Positions 52,475 to 62,727 are shown, numbered from the stretch's first letter. The stretch is 64,000 nucleotides of DNA from Aequorivita echinoideorum (GCF_018476645.1 NZ_JAHCTB010000004.1:404121-468120); one strand, 5' to 3'. Made by a program: numbers and translations. Notes: generated from the sequence alone by a model not told the origin.

Positions 52475-53623
52475 TTAGTTTTCGATAAAATTTTTCAGCG
52501 TTTCAACCACATAATCCACTTCTTCTTTGGTATTGAAACTGGAGAATGAAAAACGAATGGACGGTTTTTTTAAATCCTCTTCAGATAAAAATGCTTTCAA
52601 AACATGTGATCCGCCTTCACTTCCACTCTGGCAGGCACTTCCTTTTGAACAAGCAATTCCATTTAAATCAAGTTGAAAAAGAAGCATTAAAGCTTTTTCG
52701 GGTGAAATTGGCAGACAAACATTAAGAAGTGTATAAGTACTGCGCTCATTATTGTCGCATCCGCCATTAAACTTTACGTTGGGAATATTTTTAACAAGCT
52801 GTTGTTTGAAATAGTCTTTCAATTCTGCAACATACGCACGCTCTTTTTCCAAATTCTTATACGAAAGTTTTAATGCTTCCGCCATACCCGCGATAGCATA
52901 CACAGCTTCGGTCCCTGCACGCATTCCCCGTTCTTGGGAACCTCCATGAATCAAAGGCTTTAAACCTGAATTCTTTCTTATAAAGGCAAATCCAGCGCCT
53001 TTGGGACCGTGGAACTTATGTGCCGCGCCTACTGCAAAATCAATGGGAATTTCAGAAAAATCCAATTCAAAATGCCCAACGGATTGTACCGTATCGCTAT
53101 GAAAAAGTGCATCATATTTTTTGCAAAGAAGTGCGGTGCGCTTTAAATCCAGCATATTGCCTACTTCATTATTGATGTGCATTAAGCTCACCAGTGTCTT
53201 TTCAGTAGAATTTTTCAGCAGTTCTTCCAAATTTTCATAATCCACTTGCCCACATTCATCAAGTTTCACATAATCCACTTTTACACCGGGGTTCATTTCT
53301 AAATCTTCGCACGTATGTAAAATGGCGTGATGCTCGATTTTGCTGGAGATAATTCTTTTCACGCCCAGATCGTTCACACAACTTTTCAGAATAAGATTGT
53401 CCGCTTCGGTACCTCCGGAAGTGAAAATTATTTCGGGCGCAGAAACGTTGAAAAAACCTGCTATCTCTTTTCTGGCATTTTCCAATAAGGATTTTGAAGA
53501 TCTGCCGTACGAGTGTGTGGAGGATGGATTTCCGTATTCGGTTTTTAAAACTTCAGTAATACAAGTAATAACTTCGCTTCGTAATTGGGTTGTAGCCGCG
53601 CTATCAAAATATACTTTTTTCAT
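52475..53623 (-). CDS. Cysteine desulfurase family protein
   Basis: A 382-residue PLP enzyme of NifS/IscS type that mobilises sulfur from cysteine. The N-terminus is VYFDSAATTQLRSEVITCIT, the cofactor site IIFTSGGTEADNLILKSCV, the PLP lysine in DFAVGAAHKFHGPKGAGFAF, and the catalytic cysteine in IACSKGSACQSGSEGGSHVL. It is likely to serve Fe-S cluster or tRNA thiolation. No isc or suf genes are adjacent. Confidence 0.92.
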   Translation of the reverse strand: MKKVYFDSAATTQLRSEVITCITEVLKTEYGNPSSTHSYGRSSKSLLENARKEIAGFFNVSAPEIIFTSGGTEADNLILKSCVNDLGVKRIISSKIEHHAILHTCEDLEMNPGVKVDYVKLDECGQVDYENLEELLKNSTEKTLVSLMHINNEVGNMLDLKRTALLCKKYDALFHSDTVQSVGHFELDFSEIPIDFAVGAAHKFHGPKGAGFAFIRKNSGLKPLIHGGSQERGMRAGTEAVYAIAGMAEALKLSYKNLEKERAYVAELKDYFKQQLVKNIPNVKFNGGCDNNERSTYTLLNVCLPISPEKALMLLFQLDLNGIACSKGSACQSGSEGGSHVLKAFLSEEDLKKPSIRFSFSSFNTKEEVDYVVETLKNFIEN

Positions 53624-53770
53624 GCCTTTAAACTATTTTATTCCAAAAAAATTACTTGTGTGAAAAAAATTCCGATGACGGCAAAAATACATATTAAATA
53701 GGTTTTGTGACATTTTCAGTTAAAAAGAAATACGTTACTTTGTAGCGCATCTTAAATTTAATTGAATAAA

Positions 53771-54667
53771 ATGAAACAATTTCTTGCTCTTATATTTGCC
53801 GCTTTTCTCGTTCAAAGTTGCGACGACGGAGACATTATAGTTACGTCTTTTGATTTTTCTGATGAAAATCTTGAAATATGCGGCGAGGTGGGAAATTATG
53901 TTTTTTTCAAAATAAATGACGATTTACAGGAGAGCATTTCGTTGAAATTGGGAGCCACTGACAGCATTTTCAATACGCAGGACGAAATACAAATTTTTAA
54001 CCTCGACGGGGCAACCAATTTTGTGAATTACAGAACTTACAACGCGACAATTGCAAATGATTATTTCTGTAGCAGCGTGCCACCAACCAGTCCGGGTATT
54101 TTAACCGATTACCGAAGTATTTCTGGAAGCGTGGAAATAACTGTCACTTTTGAATACGACGATAATGATGGAATTCCTGCCGAATTCGAAATGCCGGAAA
54201 CCTTGGATACGGATGGAGATGGCATACCAAACTATTACGATTTTGACGATGACGGCGATAACGTTCCCACAGCATTTGAGCTAAACAATGAAGATGATAC
54301 CGATGACGACCCGAATACAAATCCATTGGATACTGATGCGGATGGCACCCCAGATTATCTGGACATGGATGACGATGGTGATGAAGTATTAACAATAAAT
54401 GAAGAACCGATAAGCGCAGACTTGAACCCCAGAAATGATATTGAAAATGGCAGTGAAATTCCTAATTATTTACGCGAAGACAGATCAGGATCCGTGGATA
54501 CCACGCAATATATTGAACATACTTACACTGTTAGGAAGACCATTAGAGTAACTCTTAAAAATTTGGTTTTGGTGAATGGTGAAGAAAGTTTAACGATAGA
54601 AACCTTAGAATTGGGGACTATCGAAAATATCGCTTTTCCAGATGTGAACATCACGCCCACATTTTAA
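53771..54667 (+). CDS. Calcium-binding-type repeat lipoprotein (TSP3-like)
   Basis: A 298-residue lipoprotein: signal MKQFLALIFAAFLVQS and lipobox cysteine. The N-terminal 130 residues are an unidentified domain. The middle (about 135-205) is built of acidic thrombospondin-type-3-like turns: DTDGDGIPNYYDFDDDGDNV, DTDADGTPDYLDMDDDGDEV. Such turns bind Ca2+ and act as stiff spacers on surface proteins. The C-terminus is beta-rich (TYTVRKTIRVTLKNLVLVNG). An upstream TTG reading from 53762 is possible, but the ATG at 53771 is preferred. Confidence 0.88.
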   Translation: MKQFLALIFAAFLVQSCDDGDIIVTSFDFSDENLEICGEVGNYVFFKINDDLQESISLKLGATDSIFNTQDEIQIFNLDGATNFVNYRTYNATIANDYFCSSVPPTSPGILTDYRSISGSVEITVTFEYDDNDGIPAEFEMPETLDTDGDGIPNYYDFDDDGDNVPTAFELNNEDDTDDDPNTNPLDTDADGTPDYLDMDDDGDEVLTINEEPISADLNPRNDIENGSEIPNYLREDRSGSVDTTQYIEHTYTVRKTIRVTLKNLVLVNGEESLTIETLELGTIENIAFPDVNITPTF

Positions 54668-55216
54668 TTATTGAGCGGCATTTTGAAAAATATAGACCTC
54701 GGTAGCACCTTTGCCATATTTCTGATAATCTGCATCGTAAAATTTTAAGTTTTCATATCTGTTGAACAGAAATTCCAACTCTGTTTTTAGAACGCCCTCA
54801 CCCACTCCGTGAATAAAAACGATTTTTTGAATTCGTTTTGAAATAGCAAAATCCAGCTGTCGTTGGGCAGTTTCCATTTGAATATTCAGCATATCGTAAT
54901 TACTAAGTCCGCGAGTTTTTTCAACCAAATGGTGTATGTGGAGATCTACTTCCATTGGCGGAAGATTTCTTTCTTTTGGCTTAAGGCGCTGTGTTTTGTT
55001 TCGTCTTGGCTGGCTTTTTTCAGATAAAATGTCATCAATATCCATTTGTGCCAGTTCCTTTTTTGAAAGGGAACCATCGAGAACAATAAGTTCATCCGCT
55101 TCAAAGATTATTTCGAAACCATCTTTGGTTTCAATTGTGATTTGCGAACCTTTGATATTAATAACGATGCCAGAAATATCATCATCCAATACCGAAACTT
55201 TGTCCCCTATTTTCAT
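54668..55216 (-). CDS. Smr/MutS2-like domain protein
   Basis: A 182-residue protein. The N-terminal part (residues 1-50) is a small KOW-like beta barrel (MKIGDKVSVLDDDISGIVIN), followed by a basic linker (RRNKTQRLKPKERN) and a C-terminal Smr domain: VDLHIHHLVEKTRGLSNYDM, then KIVFIHGVGEGVLKTELEFL. Smr domains are endonucleases acting on DNA or RNA. The role of the short stand-alone form is unsettled. It is convergent with the preceding gene without any gap. Confidence 0.9.
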   Translation of the reverse strand: MKIGDKVSVLDDDISGIVINIKGSQITIETKDGFEIIFEADELIVLDGSLSKKELAQMDIDDILSEKSQPRRNKTQRLKPKERNLPPMEVDLHIHHLVEKTRGLSNYDMLNIQMETAQRQLDFAISKRIQKIVFIHGVGEGVLKTELEFLFNRYENLKFYDADYQKYGKGATEVYIFQNAAQ

Positions 55217-55376
55217 GTTTTAAATTAAATTATATTTTAACGGATGTAAAAACCTAAAAACGAAATTTTTACGTAAATTCAAAATATATGTTTGACTTAT
55301 GAAAAATCTTTATAAATTTGCATTGATTAATAAAGGCTTGTCTTCCCAAAGGGCAATTCTTTTAAACCCCAAAAAT

Positions 55377-57323
55377 ATGAAAAACCTACTACTTTCATCT
55401 TTTCTCCTATTTTCATCTTTTTATACTTTCGCGCAGCTTACGGTAAAACCTGTAAATGCATCAACCAATTCTTATATCTATGTAAAGGATCAAGTTTTGT
55501 TTGTGAAAGAAGATGTGAATCTTTTGAAAAACAATCCGGGATTAGCTACTAATGCTTCCATTTATTTACGTGATAATGGTCAACTTATTCAAGGAAACGA
55601 TGCAGCTTTAAATGATGGGAATGGTTCTTTAGCCGTTAGGCAAACAGCTCCCGGAGATGATGCCTATGATTATAGATACTGGTGTTCCCCCGTCGGCGCT
55701 CCAAATATTGCGGGATCTGGAAATAAAAACTTCGGGATCGGTATAATCAAAAATATTACAGGTACGTCGTTGACAGATTTTTCTGCATCAGCTACAACAA
55801 ATAATTTTGAGGGATATAATAGTCCCGTGGTGACAATCTCAAAGCGATGGTTGTACTCACACGTAAACCCTGGCACGGAGGCAGAAGCAGATTATGAAAG
55901 AATATACGCCACCCAAGTTCCTGCCGGATTTGGATTTACCATGAAAGGATTGAACAATGGAGGTGCTGGAGCTACAGCTGGAAACCATGCCCAAACGTAT
56001 GAGTTTGCTGGACGTCCTAACAACGGAACTATGGCTATACCAATTTCTGGAGAGGTTGCGGGGAAACTTCAAATGACCTTAAGTGGTAATCCGTATCCAT
56101 CTGCGTTGGATTTGAACAGGGTTTTTTGGGATTCAGATAATACAGAATTGGGATCGTTCTTTTTCTATGATGAAGATCGCACAGTAAACTCTCATTTTTA
56201 TAGCCAAAAGCCATACGGATATGGAACTTACGTTCCAGGGCCATCAGATCCGGACGGATTTCAAGAAGGAACCTACACTCGTGCTACTTTTTATATTTGG
56301 AATGCTAACGGAGGTTCAACCAGCACTGGAAACACATCCACTTTAGTCGATACGGAGCATCGATTTGCGCCTGTAGGTCAAGGGATTATGTTTGTTGGAA
56401 GATCTGATGCACCTACGGATGGATCTGGATCAATTAATATTAAAAACTCGCACAGAAGATTTATCAAAGAAGGGCAAGCAAATGAATCAGTTTTTCACAG
56501 AACAAACACTTCTACTTCAGAAGAAAATGAAGAAGACTGGGCTTTAGTTGCTGATCCATCTTCAGGCTTAGCCGTTCCACCAGTTGATACTCGCATACCG
56601 CAAACCCGTTTATACGTGACTTTTGATGGAGCAATTACCAGGGATATGCTTTTGGTTTTTTCTGATCAAGCAACGGATGGATACGATAGAGGTCTTGACG
56701 GTATGCACCCGATGAATATTATGAATACCGGCTCTGATGCTTACTTTCCAGTTTCTGTTACAACTGATACAGACCTTAAACCATTTGTAATAAATGCGGT
56801 TCAATATAATCTAGGGAAGCAGATTCCTATAACTTTCAAATTGGTTGAACCGATGAAGGTTGAGATTAGAGCTGTTGAGCAAATCAATAAACCCTATCAA
56901 AAGGCGTATTTGTTTGATAGCCAAGAATACACTTTTCAACCACTTACGGCTGAGGCAACATCAGGATTTTTCCTTCCAGCCGGAGAATATAAAGATCGTT
57001 TTTACATAGTCTTCCGAAGTCCAAATGAACACAAAGCTGCACTACCAAGCACAATTGCCACAAAAACTACTTTGGATAATGTAAAATTTTTCCAAAACAA
57101 TCCGGCCGGTCAATTGGAAGTTAAAAACCCAGCAGGTTACAATATTAAATCAGCTGGTGTTTATGATATGAGCGGAAAATTGGTTCTTTCACAATCAAAT
57201 ATTGGAACCAGCCGAAATTTCACTTTCAATACCAGCAATCTTAGCGATGGTGTTTATTTGGTAAAATTGGTAACAAATGATGATATCAATATCGATTATA
57301 AAGCGATAGTTTATAATAGATAA
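55377..57323 (+). CDS. Large exported protein with T9SS-type C-terminal domain
   Basis: A 648-residue exported protein with signal peptide MKNLLLSSFLLFSSFYTFA. The central region (about 60-540) is beta-rich with many glycine and asparagine turns and no recognisable enzyme motif. The C-terminal 75 residues (NVKFFQNNPAGQLEVKNPAG, YDMSGKLVLSQSNI, LSDGVYLVKLVTNDDINIDY) match the pattern of a type A T9SS sorting domain. The protein is thus likely exported by T9SS to the surface. The ATG at 55377 fits a signal peptide; the one at 55299 would precede it by 26 residues. Function unknown. Confidence 0.88.
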   Translation: MKNLLLSSFLLFSSFYTFAQLTVKPVNASTNSYIYVKDQVLFVKEDVNLLKNNPGLATNASIYLRDNGQLIQGNDAALNDGNGSLAVRQTAPGDDAYDYRYWCSPVGAPNIAGSGNKNFGIGIIKNITGTSLTDFSASATTNNFEGYNSPVVTISKRWLYSHVNPGTEAEADYERIYATQVPAGFGFTMKGLNNGGAGATAGNHAQTYEFAGRPNNGTMAIPISGEVAGKLQMTLSGNPYPSALDLNRVFWDSDNTELGSFFFYDEDRTVNSHFYSQKPYGYGTYVPGPSDPDGFQEGTYTRATFYIWNANGGSTSTGNTSTLVDTEHRFAPVGQGIMFVGRSDAPTDGSGSINIKNSHRRFIKEGQANESVFHRTNTSTSEENEEDWALVADPSSGLAVPPVDTRIPQTRLYVTFDGAITRDMLLVFSDQATDGYDRGLDGMHPMNIMNTGSDAYFPVSVTTDTDLKPFVINAVQYNLGKQIPITFKLVEPMKVEIRAVEQINKPYQKAYLFDSQEYTFQPLTAEATSGFFLPAGEYKDRFYIVFRSPNEHKAALPSTIATKTTLDNVKFFQNNPAGQLEVKNPAGYNIKSAGVYDMSGKLVLSQSNIGTSRNFTFNTSNLSDGVYLVKLVTNDDINIDYKAIVYNR

Positions 57324-57340
57324 CAATATTATTGATAAAT

Positions 57341-57376
57341 AAAAAAAGGCGCAATTAATAATTGCGCCTTTTTTTT
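57341..57376 (+). terminator. Bidirectional terminator after the T9SS cargo gene
   Basis: A run, GGCGCAATT / AATTGCGCC arms with a three-base loop, T run. It separates the cargo gene from the convergent ornithine aminotransferase gene. Confidence 0.9.
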
Positions 57377-57395
57377 AGTAGTCTTTTCTAGGAAA

Positions 57396-58640
57396 TTACA
57401 CCTCAAAATCTTTCAGCGTTTTAACAATTATTGAAACGCAACCCAATAATTGTTCCTTATCCATAACAAGAGGCGGCGCAAAGCGAATAATATTTCCGTG
57501 GGTGGGTTTAGCAAGCAATCCATTATCTCTCAGTTTTAGACAAATATTCCAAGCTGTATCACTTTCTTCGGAATCATTTATTACAATGGCATTCAACAAG
57601 CCTTTACCTCTCACTAATTTAACGATGGTAGAATTTTCAATATATTTATTCAATTCACTTCTAAATAAACTGCCCAATTTCTCAGCATTTTCGGCAAGGT
57701 TTTCTTCTTTTACCACACTTAATGCTGCAATTGCAACCGCGGCAGCTACCGGGTTTCCACCGAAAGTTGAGCCGTGCGTTCCTGGCTTGATTACACCCAT
57801 AACAGCATCATCTGCCAAAACTGCCGATACTGGGTAAGCACCACCACTTAAAGCTTTTCCGAGAATCAAAATATCTGGCTTTACATTTTCGTGATCGACA
57901 GCCAAGAGTTTTCCTGTTCGAGCAATTCCAGTCTGTACTTCATCTGCAATAAAAAGCACATTATATTTTTCACACAATGCTTTGGCTTTGCTTAAATAAC
58001 CTTCAGACGGTACATAAACTCCGGCTTCACCTTGTATAGGTTCTACCAAAAATCCAGCAATGTTTTTATTGCTTTTTAATTGCGCTTCCAAAGCTTCAAG
58101 ATCATCGTAAGCAATTTTTATAAAGCCTTTTGTGTATGGGCCAAAGTTTTTCCGAGCAGTTTCATCGTTTGAAAATGAAATAATTGTCGTTGTTCTTCCG
58201 TGAAAATTATTTTCACAAACAACAATTTCTGCATCATTTTCAGCAATTCCTTTCTTTTCGTAAGCCCATTTTCGGGTTATTTTCAAAGCAGTTTCAACAG
58301 CTTCGGCACCCGTATTCATTGGTAATAGTTTATCAAAATTGAAAAATTCACACGCAAATTTTTCATATTTCCCGAGCATATCATTATAAAAGGCTCGCGA
58401 GGTTAATGTTAACGTTTGCGCTTGCTCGTTCATCGCGCCAACGATTTTTGGGTGGCAGTGCCCTTGGTTCACAGCAGAATATGCAGAGAGAAAATCATAA
58501 TATTTTTTTCCGTCAACATCCCAAACATACACTCCTTCTCCTCTATTAAGTACCACTGGGAGCGGATGGTAATTGTGCGCACCATATTTATTCTCTAAAT
58601 CAATAGCTTTTTGTGAAGCTTTTTGTTCAATAACTGACAT
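57396..58640 (-). CDS. rocD: Ornithine--oxo-acid transaminase
   Basis: A 414-residue class III PLP aminotransferase converting ornithine and 2-oxoglutarate to glutamate semialdehyde and glutamate. Signatures: [20 protein letters not shown] near the start, [40 protein letters not shown], and the PLP lysine motif [20 protein letters not shown] preceded by [18 protein letters not shown]. It connects arginine/ornithine catabolism to proline and glutamate. Start 58640 ([12 protein letters not shown]) is preferred over 58712. Confidence 0.94.
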   Translation of the reverse strand: MSVIEQKASQKAIDLENKYGAHNYHPLPVVLNRGEGVYVWDVDGKKYYDFLSAYSAVNQGHCHPKIVGAMNEQAQTLTLTSRAFYNDMLGKYEKFACEFFNFDKLLPMNTGAEAVETALKITRKWAYEKKGIAENDAEIVVCENNFHGRTTTIISFSNDETARKNFGPYTKGFIKIAYDDLEALEAQLKSNKNIAGFLVEPIQGEAGVYVPSEGYLSKAKALCEKYNVLFIADEVQTGIARTGKLLAVDHENVKPDILILGKALSGGAYPVSAVLADDAVMGVIKPGTHGSTFGGNPVAAAVAIAALSVVKEENLAENAEKLGSLFRSELNKYIENSTIVKLVRGKGLLNAIVINDSEESDTAWNICLKLRDNGLLAKPTHGNIIRFAPPLVMDKEQLLGCVSIIVKTLKDFEV

Positions 58641-58773
58641 AAAATTGTAATAATTTGAAGTAAATTTTAAGTGATTCCTGCTTTGCGGAGAGAAATCATC
58701 CTTGATGCGCAAATTACTAAATTATTCGCAGTTTTTTTGAAGGTTTAAAGGGTTTTAAAAGTCTCAATTATAC

Positions 58774-58781
58774 TATTTTTG
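58774..58781 (+). promoter_or_regulatory. -7 box very close to the rlmD start
   Basis: TATTTTTG, exact TAnnTTTG match, ends five bases before the ATG at 58787. A TTTT-type -33 candidate lies 18 bases upstream. This placement predicts a leaderless or nearly leaderless transcript. Confidence 0.5.
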
Positions 58782-58786
58782 CGGCT

Positions 58787-60196
58787 ATGGCGAGAAGAAA
58801 TAACAAATTGGTTTTTGAAAATCTACATATTATTGATGCCGGCGCAAAGGGTAAAGCCATAGCCAAAGCTCCTGACGGAAAAGTTGTTTTTATTGATAAT
58901 GCGGTTCCCGGCGACATTGCTACCGTGCAGACGCACAAAAAAAGGAAAGCATATTATGAAGGCTCTGCAATTGAGATAACCCAGTTTTCTGAAAAAAGGA
59001 CAAAACCCGTGTGTCCCCATTTTGGGACCTGTGGCGGTTGCAAATGGCAAAATATGGGGTACGAGTACCAGCTTTTTTACAAACAGAAGGAAGTGGAGCA
59101 AAATCTACAACGCATTGGCAAAATTGAACTTCCGCCATTTCAGCCAATTTTAGGTTCTAAAAAGCAATATTTTTATCGCAATAAAATGGAGTTTTCCTTT
59201 AGCGATAATAAATGGTTGACGCTCGACCAAATAAAAAGTGGCGACACGATTGAAAATAAAAATGCACTCGGTTTTCATATTCCCGGGATGTGGGATAAAA
59301 TCTTGGACCTTGAAATTTGTTACCTGCAAGCAGATCCCAGCAACGCCGTTCGCGATTTTGTAAAAGAAAAGGCCCAAGAATTGAATCTATCATTTTTCAA
59401 CACTCGAAATCAAGAGGGATTTTTACGCACGTTGATGATTCGAACTACTTCAACGGGTGAAATAATGGTGTTGCTTCAATTCTTTCACGAAGATAAAGAA
59501 AATAGAATTTCACTTTTGGAAGCAATTGCTGCTGAATTTCCCCAGATTAACTCATTGCTTTACGTTATCAATTCAAAAGGAAATGATACGCTTTATGATC
59601 AGGAAATTAATTTATTTTCTGGTCGCGATCATATTTTTGAGGAAATGGAAGGACTTAAATTTAAAATAAATGCCAAATCATTTTATCAAACAAACAGCGA
59701 GCAGGCTTATGAGTTATATAAAATAACACGGGATTTTGCTGGGCTTACTGGTAATGAATTGGTTTATGATCTTTACACCGGAACGGGAACCATTGCTCAA
59801 TTTGTTTCAAAAAAAGCGAAAAAAGTTGTTGGTATTGAAGCCGTGCCAGATGCTATTAAAGCCGCGAAAGAAAATGCGACACTTAATAATATTGATAACG
59901 TATCATTCTACGTGGGTGATATGAAAAAAGTTTTCAATACGGAATTTATAGAAACCCACGGCAGGCCGAACGTGGTTATAACAGACCCACCCCGTGATGG
60001 AATGCACGCAGATGTAGTTGCCCAACTGCTTCAACTTTCGGCGGAAAAAATTGTTTATGTTAGTTGCAACAGTGCCACTCAAGCGCGCGATCTCGCACTA
60101 TTGGATTCACTTTATAAGGTTACCAAAGTGCAACCTGTTGATATGTTTCCGCAGACCCATCACGTTGAAAATGTTGTACTTTTGGAAAAACGCTAA
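58787..60196 (+). CDS. rlmD: 23S rRNA (uracil-5-)-methyltransferase RlmD
   Basis: A 469-residue class I methyltransferase that makes m5U1939 in 23S rRNA. It has a TRAM-like N-terminal domain (residues 1-65), a [4Fe-4S] cysteine cluster (VCPHFGTCGGCKW plus a distal cysteine near EICYLQ), SAM motifs YDLYTGTGTIAQFVSKKAKK and DPPRDGMHADVVAQLL, and the catalytic cysteine in YVSCNSATQARDLALL. The gene is followed by a pair of DUF genes. Confidence 0.93.
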   Translation: MARRNNKLVFENLHIIDAGAKGKAIAKAPDGKVVFIDNAVPGDIATVQTHKKRKAYYEGSAIEITQFSEKRTKPVCPHFGTCGGCKWQNMGYEYQLFYKQKEVEQNLQRIGKIELPPFQPILGSKKQYFYRNKMEFSFSDNKWLTLDQIKSGDTIENKNALGFHIPGMWDKILDLEICYLQADPSNAVRDFVKEKAQELNLSFFNTRNQEGFLRTLMIRTTSTGEIMVLLQFFHEDKENRISLLEAIAAEFPQINSLLYVINSKGNDTLYDQEINLFSGRDHIFEEMEGLKFKINAKSFYQTNSEQAYELYKITRDFAGLTGNELVYDLYTGTGTIAQFVSKKAKKVVGIEAVPDAIKAAKENATLNNIDNVSFYVGDMKKVFNTEFIETHGRPNVVITDPPRDGMHADVVAQLLQLSAEKIVYVSCNSATQARDLALLDSLYKVTKVQPVDMFPQTHHVENVVLLEKR

Positions 60197-60228
60197 TGCA
60201 TTCAGAAAAATAATCTGAAATAAAAATA

Positions 60229-60729
60229 ATGCTGAAAAGAATACTTTCACTACTAATAATTGCCTTAGTTTTTAAAGGCTGTACCCGGGACGATATCTGT
60301 CCGCAAGGTCTTGTCACCACACCTTTGTTAATCATTACTTTCAACAATTTCCTAGACCAGGATGCCCGGAAAGAAGTTACAGGTTTAAGCGTGGTTACAA
60401 ATGATATGAACGCCATTCAAGTTGTAGGGAGAACGAATACGGATTCTATTGCCATTCCCTTGAATACGAGTTCAAATACTACCCAATATCGTTTTATTTT
60501 AACTCAACTGAATGAAGCCAATACACTGGATACACTAAATATTGACACGGTACAGTTTCTATATGAAAGGCAAAATTTATATGTAAATAGAGCTTGTGGT
60601 TTCAGCACGCAATTCACCAATCTCACGGAACAACTTGAAAATGACGGGAGCAATTGGATTCAAAATATAGTTGTTAACCTTCAAACTGTAAATGAACAAA
60701 ATGAAGCGCACGTTACTATTCTTCATTAG
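60229..60729 (+). CDS. DUF6452 family lipoprotein
   Basis: A 166-residue lipoprotein: signal MLKRILSLLIIALVFKG with lipobox cysteine (FKGC). The mature part begins TRDDICPQGLVTTPLLIITF, a feature of the DUF6452 group, and continues as a beta-sandwich with VNRACGFSTQFTNLTEQLEN near the end. Two further cysteines (CPQG, ACGF) may form a disulfide. Function unknown. It overlaps the next gene by 29 to 38 bases. Confidence 0.85.
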   Translation: MLKRILSLLIIALVFKGCTRDDICPQGLVTTPLLIITFNNFLDQDARKEVTGLSVVTNDMNAIQVVGRTNTDSIAIPLNTSSNTTQYRFILTQLNEANTLDTLNIDTVQFLYERQNLYVNRACGFSTQFTNLTEQLENDGSNWIQNIVVNLQTVNEQNEAHVTILH

Positions 60730-61429
60730 CCTGTTTCTCATTTCACACCTTTGTGCCGCCCAAAGTGACGATTCGGTTGGTAATGATACGGTTCCAAAAA
60801 TTGAAAAATACGGCTTGCGCGTAGGTGTTGATTTAGCGAAACCCATACGTTCGCTGGTTGAAGATGGCTATTCCGGTTTTGAACTAGTTGCAGATTTTCG
60901 TTTGAGCAAAAAGTTTTATGCTGCCGCCGAATTAGGAAACGAAAGTAAAGACTGGATTGAGCCCAATATTGATTCCCGCTTTAGTGGAAGCTATGCAAAA
61001 TTGGGGTTTGATTACAACGCTTACGAAAATTGGCTCGGAATGTCGAATGCTATTAATTTGGGTTTACGCTATGGATTTTCAACATTCACAAATGAATTAA
61101 ACAGCTACGGAATCTACACGACGAATCCCGTTTTCCCAACCGAAAGAATCAACGAACCGCAAGAATTCACTGGCTTGACCGCTCATTGGGCAGAATTGAT
61201 TGTAAGCATAAAAACAGAGCTCTTTAGCAATCTATATCTATCTATTAATTTGCAACTGAAGCATAAGTTTGCTGAAGATAGACCAGATAATTTCAACAAT
61301 CTTTATATCCCTGGATTTAACAGGACGTATGATTATAGTGAATTTGGCGTGGGCTATGGCTACACTATTTCATATTTAATTCCCATCTTTCAAAAGACAG
61401 AAATGAACGAAGTTGAAGCTGAAAATTAA
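60701..61429 (+). CDS. DUF6048 family protein
   Basis: A roughly 242-residue exported beta-barrel-like protein: signal peptide MKRTLLFFISLFLISHLCAA, mature domain with LRVGVDLAKPIRSLVEDGYS, FRLSKKFYAAAELGNESKD, and terminal FGVGYGYTISYLIPIFQ. The strand pattern and sequence fit the DUF6048 group of Bacteroidota outer-membrane-like proteins. An in-frame ATG at 60692 (MNKMKRTL) is an alternative. The start overlaps the DUF6452 gene, so the two are probably translated together. Confidence 0.85.
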   Translation: MKRTLLFFISLFLISHLCAAQSDDSVGNDTVPKIEKYGLRVGVDLAKPIRSLVEDGYSGFELVADFRLSKKFYAAAELGNESKDWIEPNIDSRFSGSYAKLGFDYNAYENWLGMSNAINLGLRYGFSTFTNELNSYGIYTTNPVFPTERINEPQEFTGLTAHWAELIVSIKTELFSNLYLSINLQLKHKFAEDRPDNFNNLYIPGFNRTYDYSEFGVGYGYTISYLIPIFQKTEMNEVEAEN

Positions 61430-61438
61430 GATGTAATT

Positions 61439-62599
61439 TTATTGCTTGCTGGCTTTTCTACTGCCCTCATATATTTCATATCGCACTAATTTTGCCTCTA
61501 GTTTCCCATTAAATAACTTGATTTTCTTTGAAGGTCTCAAGCCTACATATTTCAGCGCTTCAAAATTTGAAGTAATCATCCACGCTTGCGTTCCGGGATA
61601 ACTGCGTTTTAACGTATTCCCGATAGAACTATAAAACGTTTCAATATCATTTATGGATATGCGCTCATCGTAAGGCGGGTTGAAAACCATATATAACGGT
61701 TTTTCAGTCATTTTTTCGCTTTCAAAAAAATCTTGATGCTTTACTTCAATAAAATCTTGGAGATTTGCGCTTTTAATATTTTCCTTCGCTTTTCGAATCG
61801 CGACCGCATCCGTATCATATCCCCATATTTTATGCGGAAATTCACGAATTTTTTTCAATGCAGATGATTCAATTTTTTCGAATAGATCCACATCAAAATC
61901 TGGCCAGGTTTCAAAACCAAATTCGTCCCTGTTTAAGTTGGGCGGGATATTACAGGCAATCATCGCAGCCTCAGTCAAAATAGTCCCCCCACCGCACATA
62001 GGATCCAGAAAATCACATTGGCCGTTCCAGCCCGCCAGCATAATTAACCCAGCAGCAAGCACCTCATTTATGGGCGCTAGGGTAGATTCAATTTTATAAC
62101 CTCGTTTATGTAATGATTCCCCAGAACTATCTAGCGAAACCGTGCAAATATTTCTATCTATATGAATATTTATGCGAAGTGTGGGATGGTCCAGATCCAC
62201 ATCCGGACGAGAACCTTCCCTATCGCGAAATCTATCAACAATAGCATCCTTAGTTTTAAGGGCGATGTACTGGGAATGCGTAAAAACATCTGAAAAAACA
62301 GTGGCATTTACGGCGAGTGTACCAGAAACACTCATATAATTTTCCCAAGGCATTTCGTAAATTTTTTTATAAAGATCTTCTTCCGTAAAAATATTAAATG
62401 CGTGAATAGGTTTTAAAATCTTGATAGCCGTCCGGCAACACAAATTGGCTTTGTACATAAAGCCGGTATCGCCTTCAAAAGAAACATTTCGGGTACCAAT
62501 TTCAATATTTGAAGCTCCCAGATGTCGAAGTTCTTGAGCAAGAAGTTCTTCTAGCCCAAAGAGCGTCTTTGCTACCATTTTAAAATTCTTTACTTCCAT
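61439..62599 (-). CDS. THUMP-domain class I SAM-dependent RNA methyltransferase
   Basis: A 386-residue protein with an N-terminal ferredoxin-like/THUMP region (FKMVAKTLFGLEELLAQELR, residues about 6-25) and a methyltransferase domain with LDPMCGGGTILTEAAMIACN and VFNPPYDERISIND (an NPPY motif for base methylation). It resembles the RlmL/TrmN group that makes N2-methylguanosine in rRNA or tRNA. Start 62599 (MEVKNFKMVAK) is preferred over 62647. The exact RNA target cannot be told. Confidence 0.92.
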   Translation of the reverse strand: MEVKNFKMVAKTLFGLEELLAQELRHLGASNIEIGTRNVSFEGDTGFMYKANLCCRTAIKILKPIHAFNIFTEEDLYKKIYEMPWENYMSVSGTLAVNATVFSDVFTHSQYIALKTKDAIVDRFRDREGSRPDVDLDHPTLRINIHIDRNICTVSLDSSGESLHKRGYKIESTLAPINEVLAAGLIMLAGWNGQCDFLDPMCGGGTILTEAAMIACNIPPNLNRDEFGFETWPDFDVDLFEKIESSALKKIREFPHKIWGYDTDAVAIRKAKENIKSANLQDFIEVKHQDFFESEKMTEKPLYMVFNPPYDERISINDIETFYSSIGNTLKRSYPGTQAWMITSNFEALKYVGLRPSKKIKLFNGKLEAKLVRYEIYEGSRKASKQ

Positions 62600-62727
62600 A
62601 CAAAATGTAGATTTCCTGCAAAAATACAGTAATTTAGCGGTGCGCATTGTCTTAGTTAAAAAGAAATATCAATTGCCTTATTTGACTGATGTGTTTTGAA
62701 AGCTTTCTGAAATTATCTTGAATTTAG

